From the NCBI GenBank assembly GCA_950295325.1, contig OX485804.1, positions 22,444,001 to 22,508,000 on the forward strand: DNA of 64,000 nucleotides, written 5' to 3'. The stretch's first letter is position 1. The number at the start of each line of letters is the position of its first letter. This document shows positions 37,474 to 49,345 of the stretch, piece by piece. Below the pieces are notes generated by a model. The model saw only the letters and a list, made by a program, of their open reading frames with translations, was not told the origin of the DNA and did not search any database. This DNA is from Polytrichum commune. Taxonomy: Eukaryota; Streptophyta; Polytrichopsida; Polytrichales; Polytrichaceae. Position numbers and translations under genes: made by a program.

Positions 37474-38290
37474 TGGCCACTTCACACACGAGACTGAGAG
37501 CCCGTGACCATTCCACTTCAAGCACTCTCATTGGTGGGAAAGGCGGAGCCGGTCCAAGTTCGCTTCTTCACACTAAGGTAGCGGGGCACATTCCCGCTCG
37601 GGTCTTTAAACCGCTCACTAGACCTATCCAAACAAGAGGTACATTATAGCTTCCAACCTCAAATTTCTATGTAATCATGGTGTACATTTTTGGGGTGAGT
37701 GGTTTTGGGTACCCCTATGAGTTCTCCTTCCAAAATATATAACTATTTCAATATTAATCCAAAATTAATTATTCCAATTGGTCCAATTTCCAATGTACTT
37801 TGCACATCTTCCAAGATTGATTCCCCCTTAATAACTCCCCAATGAACATGCCAATCTGAAATTCGAGCGGGAATGTGCCCCGCTACCTTACGCTTGAGGG
37901 ACCGACGAAGTATGTGAATGCAAGATGGGTGTGAAGTCTACATGGATTCCTACATGGCATCGAATGGATCATGTTTCACGGTCACTCGGACTATTTTCCA
38001 AAAACCATCTCTTGGAGGTAAGCCTAACACAAAACCGGGAGGCCATGGCACTCCGAGCGCTCACAACCGTTGCTTTATTCTATTTTATCATGCGTGAGGC
38101 CATGCGTGAATAGAATTCATTGAAATAGCATTTCGTTGAGGGCCCGGTCACATATGACTTCACACTGCACTTGAGCGTCCGTGACCACACTAGATGATCG
38201 TGGAGGTGTGTTGGGACAGCCTCTGGACACTCTCTTTTGGGCTCTCACGGTTTCATGGTCACGGCTCTTGTCTCGTGTGCGAAGTGGCCC
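37474..38290 (+). mobile_element. Family A element A5, interrupted by a TA-flanked insert
   Basis: Left end TGGCCACTTCACACACGAG; right end CTCGTGTGCGAAGTGGCCC. Removing the insert (37576-37888 plus one TA) restores an A copy of normal size. The outer flanks (CAA and GGA) show no duplication. Confidence 0.85.
37576..37888. mobile_element. 313-bp MITE with TA target duplication, nested in A5
   Basis: The termini are AGGTAGCGGGGCACATTC and its complement, continuing to CCCGCTCG (25 bp, nearly perfect). TA is duplicated at 37574-37575 and 37889-37890. The insertion site CACACTACGC is intact in A2. TA duplication fits Tc1/mariner (Stowaway-like) elements, although the TIR is not the classical Stowaway CTCCCTCC. 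The core is AT-rich and non-coding. Confidence 0.88.
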
Positions 38291-38349
38291 GGAGTTCTAC
38301 CCACTCCCACACACACATGAGGTTATAAATTGCCAGATAAAATACCAAG

Positions 38350-38625
38350 TTCGGTCCCGTGTCCAGGGGGAGATTTTTGGGCATAAATCGGTCGAAATTC
38401 TAGTACTGTTTCCAAGTCCAACCAGTTTCATGAGGACATGTATCTCTCGGTTTTTTGTTTACTAATTTGGGGGTATGTATGTTCTCGAGATTCATCTTCA
38501 ATGATGGGTGAGTCTCCTGAAATACTGAACTTCAACCAGTTATTTCACTTGTAAACTCAACTGGTTCACATGTAACTAGCGGTCAGTTCTCCCCATCCAT
38601 TGGTCCGGCCTCTGTCCGAAACAAT
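38350..38625 (+). repeat. Dispersed repeat H, copy H4
   Basis: H motifs from GGGGGAGATTTTTGGGCATA to GCGGTCAGTTCTCCCCATCC. Followed by a GAGGAT-type repeat (38637-38674) and GTTT repeats. Confidence 0.65.
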
Positions 38626-38636
38626 GCACAGGAAGA

Positions 38637-38698
38637 AGAAGAGGATGAGGAGGATGAGGATGAGGATGAGGATGTGTTTTTGTTTGTTTGTTTGTTTT
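38637..38698 (+). repeat. Simple repeats (GAAGAG/GAGGAT)n and (GTTT)n
   Basis: Purine-rich hexamer-like repeat at 38637-38674, followed by (TTTG)n to about 38698. Confidence 0.85.
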
Positions 38699-38754
38699 CC
38701 ATGCATGTGTTTGTGGACTGCAGGAAGCACAACTATTTTTTGGTTTTGAAACTT

Positions 38755-39150
38755 CCAAGTGGCCCACTTCTCATAGAATACGAAACACATGATTAGTATG
38801 AGATGGTTAGCAAATCCAAATCGAGGCCGAAACCGGTTTCCTCATGATTTTGGGAGCAAGTACGAGTATCTTAGTCAATGTCAAAGTAAAGACTCTAGTG
38901 CTCATTGAAAGGTCATATAGGTTCTCTCCCTCATTTAAGTTGCATTATTGAGCCTAGAATGATTTATCATATTCTGAGTAGGTAGTCCAATAGCTTTCAA
39001 GCATGTGTCTTTTTTATGTGTCGATTCTTGGAGGCACACCTTACCACGAACCATTCAAATATAGGTGCCTTAATATGGCAGTAATTGAATATGGGTTGTC
39101 CACCTTACTTCGAGGTGTGATGCTTCCGTCTATTTTGTCATTGATGCAAT
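38755..39150 (+). repeat. Dispersed repeat J copy
   Basis: J motifs GGCCCACTTCTCATAGAATA, GAAACACATGATTAGTATGA, TTTTTTATGTGTCGATTCTTGG and CCATTCAAATATAGGTGCC. Confidence 0.55.
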
Positions 39151-39399
39151 TCGGGTGAATTGTAAGGTATGTAGCCCTAGTGAGGCTAAGTTGAGATGAA
39201 ACGTTCATAAGCTTCTAGGAATAGATTTTTACCAGAACCCCTAACATGGTTGTCACGAATCCTAGTGAGCCATATGGGCACTTCTAACTCCACAAATATT
39301 TATGAATGTTGGGTCCGCTCCAAAGTTGTCCATCTAGTATCACAAAGACGATCATAATCTCAAGTCTCGGAATCGGAGTTCAGAAGTAAAACTACATAC

Positions 39400-39840
39400 A
39401 AGGTCATAGCAAATCTTTCTAAATTCTTCTTAAATGATAATCTATTAGGTCCCTTCCGATTGTGTTGACTATTGACCCTAAAATAATGTCAATAGTTTGA
39501 GCTCATAGTCCAATCATCGTCGTAACACATATTTTCCTCATGAGAAACAAGTCTTGCCATGAGATATGTATGCCTTATGTGGTCTCTCTCTTCTTAATCT
39601 CACACCTACATTTGAGAGGCATATGGAAGGCTTTTAGTTACGCACAAACACCAAAATGAAATATATGTTAACAATGACTAGATTGTGTGCTTAAAATATA
39701 GACACCCTTTTGAATTCAATAACTAACCCAATTGGAAGGTCCTATGTGATCCTTTAAAGAGAAAAGTAATCTTCTCTTTGACCTCTCATAACTCTTGCAT
39801 GTCAACTCCAAATTTTAAGCTAAAGGTGAAAGTCCTTGTG
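39400..39840. repeat. Foldback J element
   Basis: One arm (about 39430-39570: CCTTCCGATTGTGTTGACTA, GAGCTCATAGTCCAATCATC) reappears inverted at about 39650-39790 (AATAACTAACCCAATTGGAAGG). This suggests that full J elements are large foldbacks. Confidence 0.5.
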
Positions 39841-40189
39841 ATTGGTGATTGCTATCAACATGTGGCAATCATCAATCCAATCTAACGGTCGAAAGTGTTT
39901 GTGCAGTTGGAAGTGCCCATGGTAAGGTCAAATTCCTTATAGGTGTTTGTTTCAAGAAGTCTAAGCTCATACGTGCAATTAGGTTGCCTTCACAAGTAGG
40001 TTGTCTCTTTACTCATGCAAATAACCTTGGGTCAAAACCATATCACAAAAACTTGTAACTTCATTCATACATATGTATAATAATCTTAGTAAAATAATCC
40101 AGTGATTCTCCAAAAAACAATTGTTTGGTGGCTTTTTCCCTAATTCTCAGTGAACTACACACCAAGAAAATGAAGGATTTTGATTTAGA

Positions 40190-40560
40190 AAAGTAACACG
40201 ATAACTCGTGCATCCCTTATATTTGAGTGGTGGTATCGTTAGGTGTGAATCTAAGAATGGACACCAAAAATACACTTGCTGAAAAGATATTGCCAATGTC
40301 TTCAAGATCTATTCGCAAATCTAGACACAATAGTCAATATAAATGGGGGCGGACCTATATGGTCATTTTAATAACTTAGACAATCTTCACTTTGAAAATT
40401 ACAACCTCGGAAAGCGGCTATGGGCACTTCGATTTGCTAATCATCTTGCACTAATTGCACATTTCATATCCTACAAGAAGTTGGAGCAAAGAGAAAATTG
40501 CCAAATGAAGACTTGCTTACCATTCAAAATTGTCCATCTAAATTTGTCCATGAAAACTGT
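40190..40560 (-). repeat. Diverged J copy
   Basis: Contains inverted J motifs ATATTTGAGTGGTGGTATCG and GAATCTAAGAATGGACACC. A 113-codon frame at 40343-40684 overlaps this region, has no motif, and is not called. Confidence 0.45.
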
Positions 40561-40931
40561 CCATTTAAATACTTTTGCACTTGTATTTTTAACCAACAAC
40601 TTATGCTTGTGTACTTACCTTCTGTGGCAAACTACATGCATAAGTGAATGTCAACCAATTTGGTTCTTCATTTCTTGTTATTAGTTTAGTATATCACACA
40701 AATGATATAGTAAAGATTTTTTAAATAAAAATTGTCTTTCAGAGAGAGAGAGAATAAGATATTTTCCAAAAATATATAAATAATAAAATAATAAAATAAA
40801 ATAAAAGCATGTAACACATCCATGGACATTTAAAACAAAAATTGAGCATGTCCTCAACCCTAAACAATAGCTTGTGAAAATTCAACACTTGGTCTCAACC
40901 ACACTTTGCACAAAGATTGTGTGGACAACTA

Positions 40932-41212
40932 CACTAAATAGTCCTATTAGTGTGGGTGGAACATTAGCACAAAAATAATTATTGTGGGGTTGACTAAGTT
41001 CTAGTCCAAGTGGAATGAATGTGGGTCCAAGACCCTAGGTAGTCTTCATCAAGGTTTTTTAGCAACACATTGAATATTAGTTATAGGACAAAAGTAGCAC
41101 AAAATCAATCACCCACAAAATAATTAATGTGGCCCACATTAATTCTCATTATAAGAATTAGTGTGGGCTCTAGAAAATTGTTGTAGCCCATAGTAATAGC
41201 ACTATTTGGTGT
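40932..41212. mobile_element. MITE family N, copy N1 (CACTAAAT ends, TA duplication)
   Basis: Left end CACTAAATAGTCCTATTAG; right end the complement of CACCAAATAGTGCTATTAC. TA lies at 40930-40931 and 41213-41214. The GTGTGGGCC-type subterminal blocks face each other. Confidence 0.78.
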
Positions 41213-41429
41213 AATTTTGCGTTTACCTTCCCTTGTAGTCACACTTACTGCCCTTGATTATCATTTTGGAATCCCCCCCCCCCCAAGTGTTGTATTCACA
41301 TTGGTCATGATCATTCTCAATGCACTGTGGAAATTAGATTTTGGCACTCAAAGTCTTGAATCCAACATCACTTTTATGGTATGTAAGGTCAATAGGTTTC
41401 AAAAGAAAATTTTAAGCTTTGTACTCACT

Positions 41430-41770
41430 TCTCCTAGGATACAAAACACATGAGTAGTGTGAGATGGTCAACAAATCTAAATCCGTGTTGGTAGCCATTT
41501 TTCTCATGATTTCTAAAGCTCATATCCAATCAATCTCTTATTCAGGATTATTTTTCTTATTAAATGATCATTTAGGTTCCCTGGATTATGTTGATTATTG
41601 AACTTAAGATGGCTAACAAATCTTGAGCACATAGTCCAATCCCTTTAAAGCACGTATTTTTTGGTGTATGTTCTTAGATCCACACCTAACAACACACCAC
41701 TCATGTATAGGTGTTCACTAAAGATGAGTAACCAAATTTAAGTGCTTATCTTAAGGTTTACATCGCAAAA
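41430..41770 (+). repeat. Dispersed repeat J copy
   Basis: J motifs CTCACTTCTCCTAGGATACA, GATTATGTTGATTATTGAAC, GAGCACATAGTCCAATCCC and CACTCATGTATAGGTGTTCA. Confidence 0.6.
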
Positions 41771-41917
41771 CCAACGGGGCACCAACATTAAACATATGAC
41801 CACCCTAATGAAGAGGTAAGGGGTTCAATTCAAGATGCAAATATAGGACCTCAAAGAATCTTTCAGATTTGAGAATTTGAAGAATTGCAGGTCCTTAAAG
41901 ACGGAGGACGCTAAACA

Positions 41918-42050
41918 CCCCCCCCCCCCCCCCCACGAACTTCTAGGGATTCCATATTCGGGCGGGGGCAGCCCTCCCACGAAATTTCTGGCCCCGCCCG
42001 GATTTTTTCCAAACCCGCCCGAAAATAGCTGCCCGCCCCGCCCGAAAACG
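41918..42050. repeat. Poly(C) run and CCCGCCCGAAA-rich GC island
   Basis: 17 C at 41918-41934, followed by about 100 GC-rich bases with repeated CCCGCCCG words (about 41994-42046) in otherwise AT-rich DNA. The minus strand carries clustered GGG runs with G-quadruplex potential. Confidence 0.75.
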
Positions 42051-42521
42051 AAAAAAACATTGCTCTTCCATTCTTGAAGGCCGCTTGACTACAAATCCCA
42101 TATTGAGTGCACTTCACCTTCAAGGTCTCAAATCCAATATATATGTGCACTTCCACCTAGTAAATAAGGCATTAAATGGGATTTCATTCCGGAAGTGAAA
42201 CCATCAACTAAGAATGTAATTAACTTGGAAGTCAAAAAATTAGAAAATCCTCATCAACATTGAGGTTATAATTTTTATGACTTACCATTTGAAATTGTCT
42301 TCGTCATTCTTAAATGACACTTAAATTTAGTGTGCTAATGTGGTATGTATATTTTATGATATTTTAGATAATTCTGGCTACTTTCAAGAATATTCATATG
42401 TAATTTTGGCTTCAAGAATTCATAGTGATTAGTTATATTACAACCCTCTTGATTTTTATCTTCCTACACGGGAAAAAATTGCACCGCCTTATACTTCTAC
42501 AAATTTGATGCAATATCTCTT

Positions 42522-42809
42522 AAGTGATTGGTTATGGGCTCCTTATACTCAACGCTCTTGAAGTGATTGGTTATGGGCTCCTCTACTCTACGACATTGTG
42601 GGATAAGTAGTTAGGATGAATCAAAAGAACTTATATTAACAATAGTTTAATAGGCACATAGCATTTATTCAATTTAGCTAGCTTGTTCTCTGTCTATTTC
42701 ATAGGTTACGTTACATATGTTACTATATGTTACTATACGTTACATAGGTTTGATTTGAGAATATGGCAAAGGGTGCTAAACCCATCACTTCAAGAGCGTT
42801 GAGTATAAG
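42522..42809. repeat. Direct and inverted repeat cluster
   Basis: AGTGATTGGTTATGGGCTCC occurs at 42522 and again 40 bp later. The segment at 42542-42571 (CTTATACTCAACGCTCTTGA and neighbours) is repeated inverted at about 42780-42809, forming a hairpin with a roughly 200-bp loop. Confidence 0.7.
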
Positions 42810-43780
42810 TATTATAATTAGGTTGAAAATAAAAATGAACATGAAAATAAAAATACCTAATATGACTCAGCAAATGAAGAGGACTCCAACACACCAAATT
42901 GTGCCTTTTAAAATTTCATGTAGAAAATTTCTAAACGTTCAAAGTTTCTTTTAGTTTATTATCCAGAATTGTTGGAGGAGCCTGGTGTTAAGGTGGTGGG
43001 CATTTTGTCATCCAGATGCATGTATTGTACAAGATTTTAGGATGTTGGGTTTTAGCACCCTCCATGTTAATAGTCTACAATTCACATGGCTCTTAACATA
43101 ATTTCAATGTTAAATTACATTGCAAAATACCAATATATTGGTGTCAAATTAGAACGAACAATGGTATCCAATTGAAATGAACACGTGGCAATTATTCATC
43201 AATATAAATCAATTTGAAATAATACCATGTCTCTTAAATATATCAATAGTATTCTACAATGAGATTTATTGTGCTGAAGGAAGTTGTGTCCACCAATGAG
43301 CAATCTCTTTCTACAATGACCATAAGAGCATGTTCATCAGTTCACCATACAATGCATGGGAACATAAAAGTGGCAGGTTTAGCCTGCAAGATGAACCCAC
43401 ACGTCAGGCCTAACTACAATTATTTTGTTGTCAGGTCCAAACGTCCTCTTGGACCAAAACAACTTGGCTATATTGTCTCCCAACTTGCAACTATCAACAC
43501 TACAAATTCTTTGACCAAATAGAATCTTAGCTCCAACAAGCTCTATGTAAAGTCCTATGTATTGTAAGATATTGGTTTTCATCATGGGATGTACAGTTAA
43601 GGAAGCTCATATAGGGTGAACGTGTGGGACACATAATGAGACTACTCCCCTCTAAAACAATGTTATCCAATGTAGCACCCCTTTGTGTTGGCGCTTGGTG
43701 TACTATGTGTGATCATGCTCTAAGATGTTACAAAATTTGTTCCTCCGTCCTTTAAATCTATCATGCTTTAAGTAGGTCTC
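42810..43780. other. Unassigned stretch
   Basis: AT-rich. The 87-codon frame at 43259-43522 has no recognisable domain, and no repeat family was assigned. Confidence 0.35.
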
Positions 43781-43784
43781 GGTC

Positions 43785-43936
43785 AATGTCCAGGGAGATT
43801 TTCGGGCACAATTGGTCAAAATTCTAGTGTTTTCTTGTCCAGATGGTTACATGTTGTGATCTTTCGGATTTTCTTTATTAATTTGAGGTATATTCTCGTT
43901 AAATGACATGTAATTTTCTTAAAGTCTTGAACTTCA
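43785..43936 (+). repeat. Dispersed repeat H, copy H5 (left part, cut by A6)
   Basis: H runs from CAGGGAGATTTTCGGGCACA to TCTTGAACTTCA and resumes beyond A6 as CAATTGGTTCGTTGGTCTCG at 44416. Confidence 0.65.
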
Positions 43937-44414
43937 TGGCCACTTCACACATGAGACTGAGAGCCCGTGACCATTACACTTCAAACACTCTCATTGGTGG
44001 AAAAGGGGGAGCCAATCCACGTTCACTTCACAGTACACTTGAGTGACTAATGGAGTATGTGACTGCAAGATGTATGTAAAGTCTACATGGGTTCCTACAT
44101 GACACCAAACGGATCATGTTGCTTGGTCACTTGGATTATTTTTAAAAACCACCTCTTGAAGGTAAGTCTAACATAAAACTTGGAGACCATGGCACTCCAC
44201 ATGCTCACAACTGTTGATTTATTCTCTTTTTCCATGCGTGAGGACTCGCATGAATAGGGTTGAGGGCGCGGTCACATGTGGCTTCACACTACACTTGAGG
44301 GCCCATGGCCACACTACATGATTTTGGAGGTGTGTTGGGATAGCCTTTGGACACTTTCTTTTGGGCTCCCACAATTTCATGGTCACGGCTCTTGGCTCGT
44401 GTGTGAAGTGGCCC
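43937..44414 (+). mobile_element. Family A element A6, inserted in H5
   Basis: 478 bp with perfect TCA target duplications (43934-43936 and 44415-44417). Left TGGCCACTTCACACATGAG; right CTCGTGTGTGAAGTGGCCC. The duplication TCA lies within the H motif GAACTTCAACCGG, showing the intact target. Confidence 0.9.
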
Positions 44415-44727
44415 TCAATTGGTTCGTTGGTCTCGGTGCATATATTATATATTCTTCAGGCCAGCAATATCATGCTTTGTGATAACCCATCTTGACAAGT
44501 GTCTCTTTTCTGAAGAGGAAGCAAAACAAAGTGGCTAAGTAGCATGTTCTTCAGGCTTTTGTTCATGTATTTATACACCCTGTGTAGAATAACCCATGGG
44601 TTTTTTGGATGCCCTAAGATGAAAGGTTTCATGGTCTCTCCACCCATTTCTTCAAAAATGAAGATGGTTGGGAATGACACCTTAAGATAGTATATATAGA
44701 GTTGGAAGTTGTGCTCATGCTTTGGTT

Positions 44728-44741
44728 GGGGGGGGGGGGGG
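44728..44741 (+). repeat. Poly(G) run
   Basis: 14 consecutive G. Comparable runs of 12-17 G or C lie at 16008-16021, 22433-22449, 41273-41284, 41918-41934, 45570-45583, 46853-46868 and 50916-50931. Confidence 0.9.
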
Positions 44742-44759
44742 AGGGGTTCATGAGTTAAA

Positions 44760-47067
44760 ATAATATTTCAAAATAATCATCATATATAAGTTAATTAATA
44801 TTAGTATGTAATATGAGTTCCAATCTACACGTAGCACAACATGTGACAACAATCAAGAAGAAATACGACAAAGATCAAATACAATACATTTAGAATGAAA
44901 AATGAAGACTAGCATATGCTTATGTATTCATTTTTTTAGTGTCAAATCTCACTCATAGCAACGCAAAAAAAATAGTTAGTTGAAAGTGACCAATACCATT
45001 ATCAAATGACCCCCAAAAAAACCCCAAAAAAATTCTAGTAGAAGAAAACTTGTCCACTACATCCATCCTTGCCAACTTGTCCTCTTGCAACTGACGCCGA
45101 CTGAAAATGCATAAATAAATCGTTTTTGTTGTTTACCATAGGCTTTTGGCTACTAATCATCCAAGAAATAGCCAACAAAAGCCTCCAATTAACAACCAAA
45201 ACAACATGTTGTTGCATTTCTTCGTCACCGATCACAATGATGACAAGTCGCAGACGATAATTGAGATGGACCAAGTTATCTTCTAGTGTTTACGCCGTAA
45301 CATCCGACATGCAAGCCATGGGAGCCATCATGATCACCAACACCTCTCTATGTCTTTTGCTTTCACCCACCCTCTCTCAAGCGGTTTCTTTTGCGAGCTA
45401 GGTCAAAAAGCACTCGCTATTGAACGGCATGTATTGATACAACCCTACACCCACCCCTACTACTACTAACTAATGACAAATGATCACCTAATTCGTTCTC
45501 ATTATACGCGTGGAGTCAAAGATGGAAAGATCTAGATCTCGTGTATTTGTGGAGATCAATATAAGTTAGCCCCCCCCCCCCCCTCTCTCTTGGGGGTTGT
45601 GCGAGTGATTCTAAAGTAATGTTAGAAACACCTGTTCAGAGTATTTTTGGACTCGGCCAAGGGAATATTTGGCCCCCGTTTAGGGTTTGTGATTGGCGAT
45701 TTGGAATGTATTGGGAGTGGCCCTCGGTGACTCCTCCTTGAGGGGGGAAAAGGTACACATGGTGCAACACAAGATAAACATGGCCTCCGTTGAATATGCT
45801 TGCAACAACCAAAAAGTTTGGGACAAAGGGGGCACTCCCATGTCCACGTGTCAACCTCCCAATGGTCCCAACCCTATTTTTGGCATTTTGCGTGGCTGCA
45901 CTAGAAGCAAAATGCAAGCATCTTTAGTGTCCATAATGGGGAATATTCGGATTCTATGCGGATGATATATAGTGGTTGTTGGAGAAATGATAGACTATGT
46001 TTGTATGGATGTCAATGGAGAGAGGGAATTATGATCGCATACTAATGTGCCTCGTCCATCCAACATAAAAGCTCAACCCTTGTAGATTCGCGGCCAATTC
46101 ATCTCAAACGACTTGGACTGGACTGGACTGGACTGATTCGGCATTTTTGGAGTTGGTTTCAGTGCGAGGTCAACTAAAAAGTACAAAACCGTTCACGTTG
46201 CATACACTGTTTCAAGATTCTTTTTGTGTTGGATGAGTGAGAGGTGCACTCGTACGCAATAATTCTTCGTTACATTCAACTCAAGAAGTTACACTATACA
46301 TATAAGTTTAAACGTCTAGTGAAACTAGAAGGTTGAACATTGCTAACTTGGTGGTCACGAAGCAGAAATAATCTACCCCATGCTATGGTTATTGCAAGAT
46401 CACCTAACGGATGAATTACAACACACATAAGGAAGGGAATGATCGCAATACAAGTGTATCTCTCATCCATCCAACATCAAAAGTTGACCCCCTACGTGTT
46501 TGTAGCCGATATATCTCAAATGACTTGAACTCGACTAATTCGGAGTCTTTAGTCTAAACATAATGTTTAATAATATATAAATAGAAATCATGTACATGCT
46601 AAATACTATTTGAGGGTTTTAAGTTGGATAATTGAAAAGTACACTTCGTATGTGATATTTTCCCCTCTCTCCATGCATCTTATACTTGAAGAATATCTTG
46701 GGGAAAATGACAATGGCAACATACAATACGAATGAAAGTGCCAGCCCACAAATGACTTTAAGAACCACATGGAGTACAACAACTCCATAAAACCGACCAA
46801 GCCTTCGGTTGAATGCCTTGGCATTTGACCCATGTTTGTGAGTGCGTGTGTTGGGGGGGGGGGGGGGGATAGGGCCCACCTACAAAATCCAACCTCTCAC
46901 AAACCACACGTTAATTTTCTTATATGTGAAAATTAGTAACCAATTGGTGGATTCAAGTGCCAAAAATATGTTAAGAATGTTTGCATTCACCAACTTTCAT
47001 AATTTCAAGTTATTTGTCCAAGAAACAACCACATTATTACTTACCTCAATCAGTGTAGTCTAAATTG

Positions 47068-47146
<79 letters not shown>

Positions 47147-48090
47147 ATTTTTGGCATAAATATATTCTTTAGTCTTTATAATGTGATCGCAAATAATTCA
47201 CATTTGACATATTCTTTAAGAAAGAAGTTTGAGCCACTTGCTTGTTTGGTTGGAAGTGTTATGGGTGTCCTTCTCTCATGCCGGTCACTTGGAAAAGTTA
47301 GAAAACAACATGAGATCAAATATAGAGCACCTTTCAATACTTTTGAGATAATTGTTTAAAATTTGATGGTGAAAACAAACCCTTGATAAAATTTGAGAGT
47401 TGAGTGTATCCAAAATACATAGGGGTCCGATTATTTCTCATAGTTTCTTAAATTTCAAAATAATAAAGGGTATTCTTTTTAATTAAAGAAATGGGAGGGA
47501 AACCATACCTACATGTGACAGTTGGTTCCTATTATGAGGGTATAGTCGGATGAAAATTGCAATGCTCTAGTTTCCTCATATGTTTGTATAATTTGATTGT
47601 GTCTTTTGTTGGGAGGTCTATTTTGGACTTTGTATGGGGCTTTTAGAGTTGGAATTTTCTTTTAACAAACATACCCCTCAATAAATTCAATGCACATTAT
47701 ATTTTCTAATTAACTGTATGTTACCATTAAATTAAGAAACCAACCAAAAAAACCACACACACACACACACATGAAGGGGTCCAAATTATACTATTTGTCA
47801 CCAAACTACCCCCATTTAATTACCCATTGACCACAAGTGTACACATGAAAACATGCTGAGTGACTGACCCGGTATCTTTCTCTAAGCCTTGCTACTATTT
47901 GTTGTTTGAAGTTTATAATAATTCAAACTCAAAAATTTAGTGAACATTGCTTGGGATTCCATGAATTTTATACACATACGACATGGCAAAGGTTCGTTAT
48001 TTTTCACAATAGACGTGATATTGCATGTAGCATATTGTCATTTTTTGTTCAATTATGTCAAGATTGAATTTTGCTCAAACTAAACCACTA
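44760..48090. other. Unassigned AT-rich stretch with simple repeats
   Basis: Contains a diverged sequence pair about 410 bp apart (46030-46145 and 46435-46560; CCATCCAACAT..AA and CAAA.GACTTG.ACT blocks), poly(C)/(G) runs, and a compound microsatellite. The small frames lack domains. Confidence 0.4.
47069..47152 (+). repeat. Compound microsatellite (TC)n(TA)n(TG)n(TATG)n
   Basis: Four adjoining simple repeats in sequence. The Cys-Val rich frame through it is an artefact of the TG repeat. Confidence 0.95.
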
Positions 48091-48095
48091 TTCTA

Positions 48096-48388
48096 CACTC
48101 ATATGTGCCTTTTAGTGTGAATATAATTAGCGTGGACCACATTAATTTTCTAAGCCAAGCGGAATCACCGTGGGTCTGAGACCGTGGGTCTTCCCCTAGG
48201 TTTTCATGAAGACTTTCAAACCAACACCATACATAAAATAAAATATCTTCTTACATTAAAAGTAGTACAAAAAAGCACCCATATTAATTTTCTAGAGAAA
48301 CAATTACTATAACCCACACTAATTTTCTATTAAGAATCTAGCGTGGGTTGAAAATTAATGTGGCCCACAATTATAGGACTATTTAGTG
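48096..48388. mobile_element. MITE family N, copy N2
   Basis: Left end CACTCATATGTGCCTTTTAG after TA; right end GGACTATTTAGTG followed by CA. Internal ATTAGCGTGGACCACATTAA and its inverse partner GAAAATTAATGTGGCCCACA match N1 and N3. Confidence 0.7.
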
Positions 48389-48474
48389 CAACATCCGAAT
48401 GAGAAAGCAAACAAGCATGGTTGGCTAAGTAAAGTTTATGATAAGCTTAAATATTTACGTATATAGAGATGGGA

Positions 48475-48720
48475 GGGGTTTGAGTTACATGTCAAAGGAT
48501 AGCCCACTACCTAGATGCAACTTGTTCCACTAAGGTATACGGGTGTTATTTGGTTCTTTTTCTTTAGTGGATACATCTATACTTGGTTGATGTGCGGTTA
48601 GATGAGGATTAAAGAACAAACACCGTAAAGACAAATGCTTAAAAGAGGTTGGACTATTCCAACTTTTATTGATTGCTCCGCACTCAAAGTTCACACAAAT
48701 TGGGTGCACTAGATATGCGG
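48475..48720. repeat. J copy with an adjacent tRNA-like block
   Basis: 48475-48545 read on the minus strand has a TTAGTGGAACAAG A-box-like and an AACTCAAACCC B-box-like string. The following 48545-48720 carries J motifs (GGATACATCTATACTTGGTTG, GACAAATGCTTAAAAGAGG). Confidence 0.4.
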
Positions 48721-49004
48721 TTAAGGTGTCAACAAATATGCACTTCCAATGACCATGAACAACTCATAAAATCTAATTGTCAATCTAGTTTTTCTTGATG
48801 TTTCATCTATAGTTGCTAATGCAACACAAATTTGGGAATGCAAAGATGATCAACATAAGATTCCAAACAAGAAAAGAAAACTTATTGAATGACACCCAAA
48901 TATCTCAAGTGAATGATGCCCACAAATAAGATTCAGGATTGCCAAATCGAGCTTCCATTATAAATTGACTAAGGTAGATAGGTCTTTATATTGTCATTTT
49001 TCTT

Positions 49005-49345
49005 TTTTACTAGCCCACTTCTCCTAGGATATGAAACACACGATTAACACATGATGATTAGCAACGCCAAATTGAGGCCCTTGCCACTTTCCCCATAAGT
49101 TTGTGGATGTCAATGAATATCTTATTCATTATCAAGATGAAAATTCTCGTCCTCGTTAAATGGTCATATATATCTCCCCAATTATGTAAACTATTGAACT
49201 TCAAATGGTTATAATTTTTTGAGCATGCAATCCAATCTTCTTCAAACACGTATTTTTATTGGGTGTCCGTTCTTGGAGCCACACTAAATCACATGCCCTC
49301 AAATATATATAAGTGTCCAATAAAGCTCAGCAACCAAACTAAGGT
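49005..49345 (+). repeat. Dispersed repeat J copy
   Basis: A clear J copy: AGCCCACTTCTCCTAGGATA, GAAACACACGATTAACACAT, CCCAATTATGTAAACTATTG, GGTGTCCGTTCTTGGAGCC and CCCTCAAATATATATAAGTG. Confidence 0.6.

Noticed and set aside
40343-40684. 113-codon plus-strand frame
   Set aside because: Overlaps a diverged J repeat and has no domain.
46030-46560. Similar segments about 410 bp apart considered as solo LTR pair
   Set aside because: Similarity is short and diverged, with no TG...CA ends or target duplication.
47105-47359. Frame starting with alternating Cys-Val
   Set aside because: Translation of a (TG)n microsatellite.
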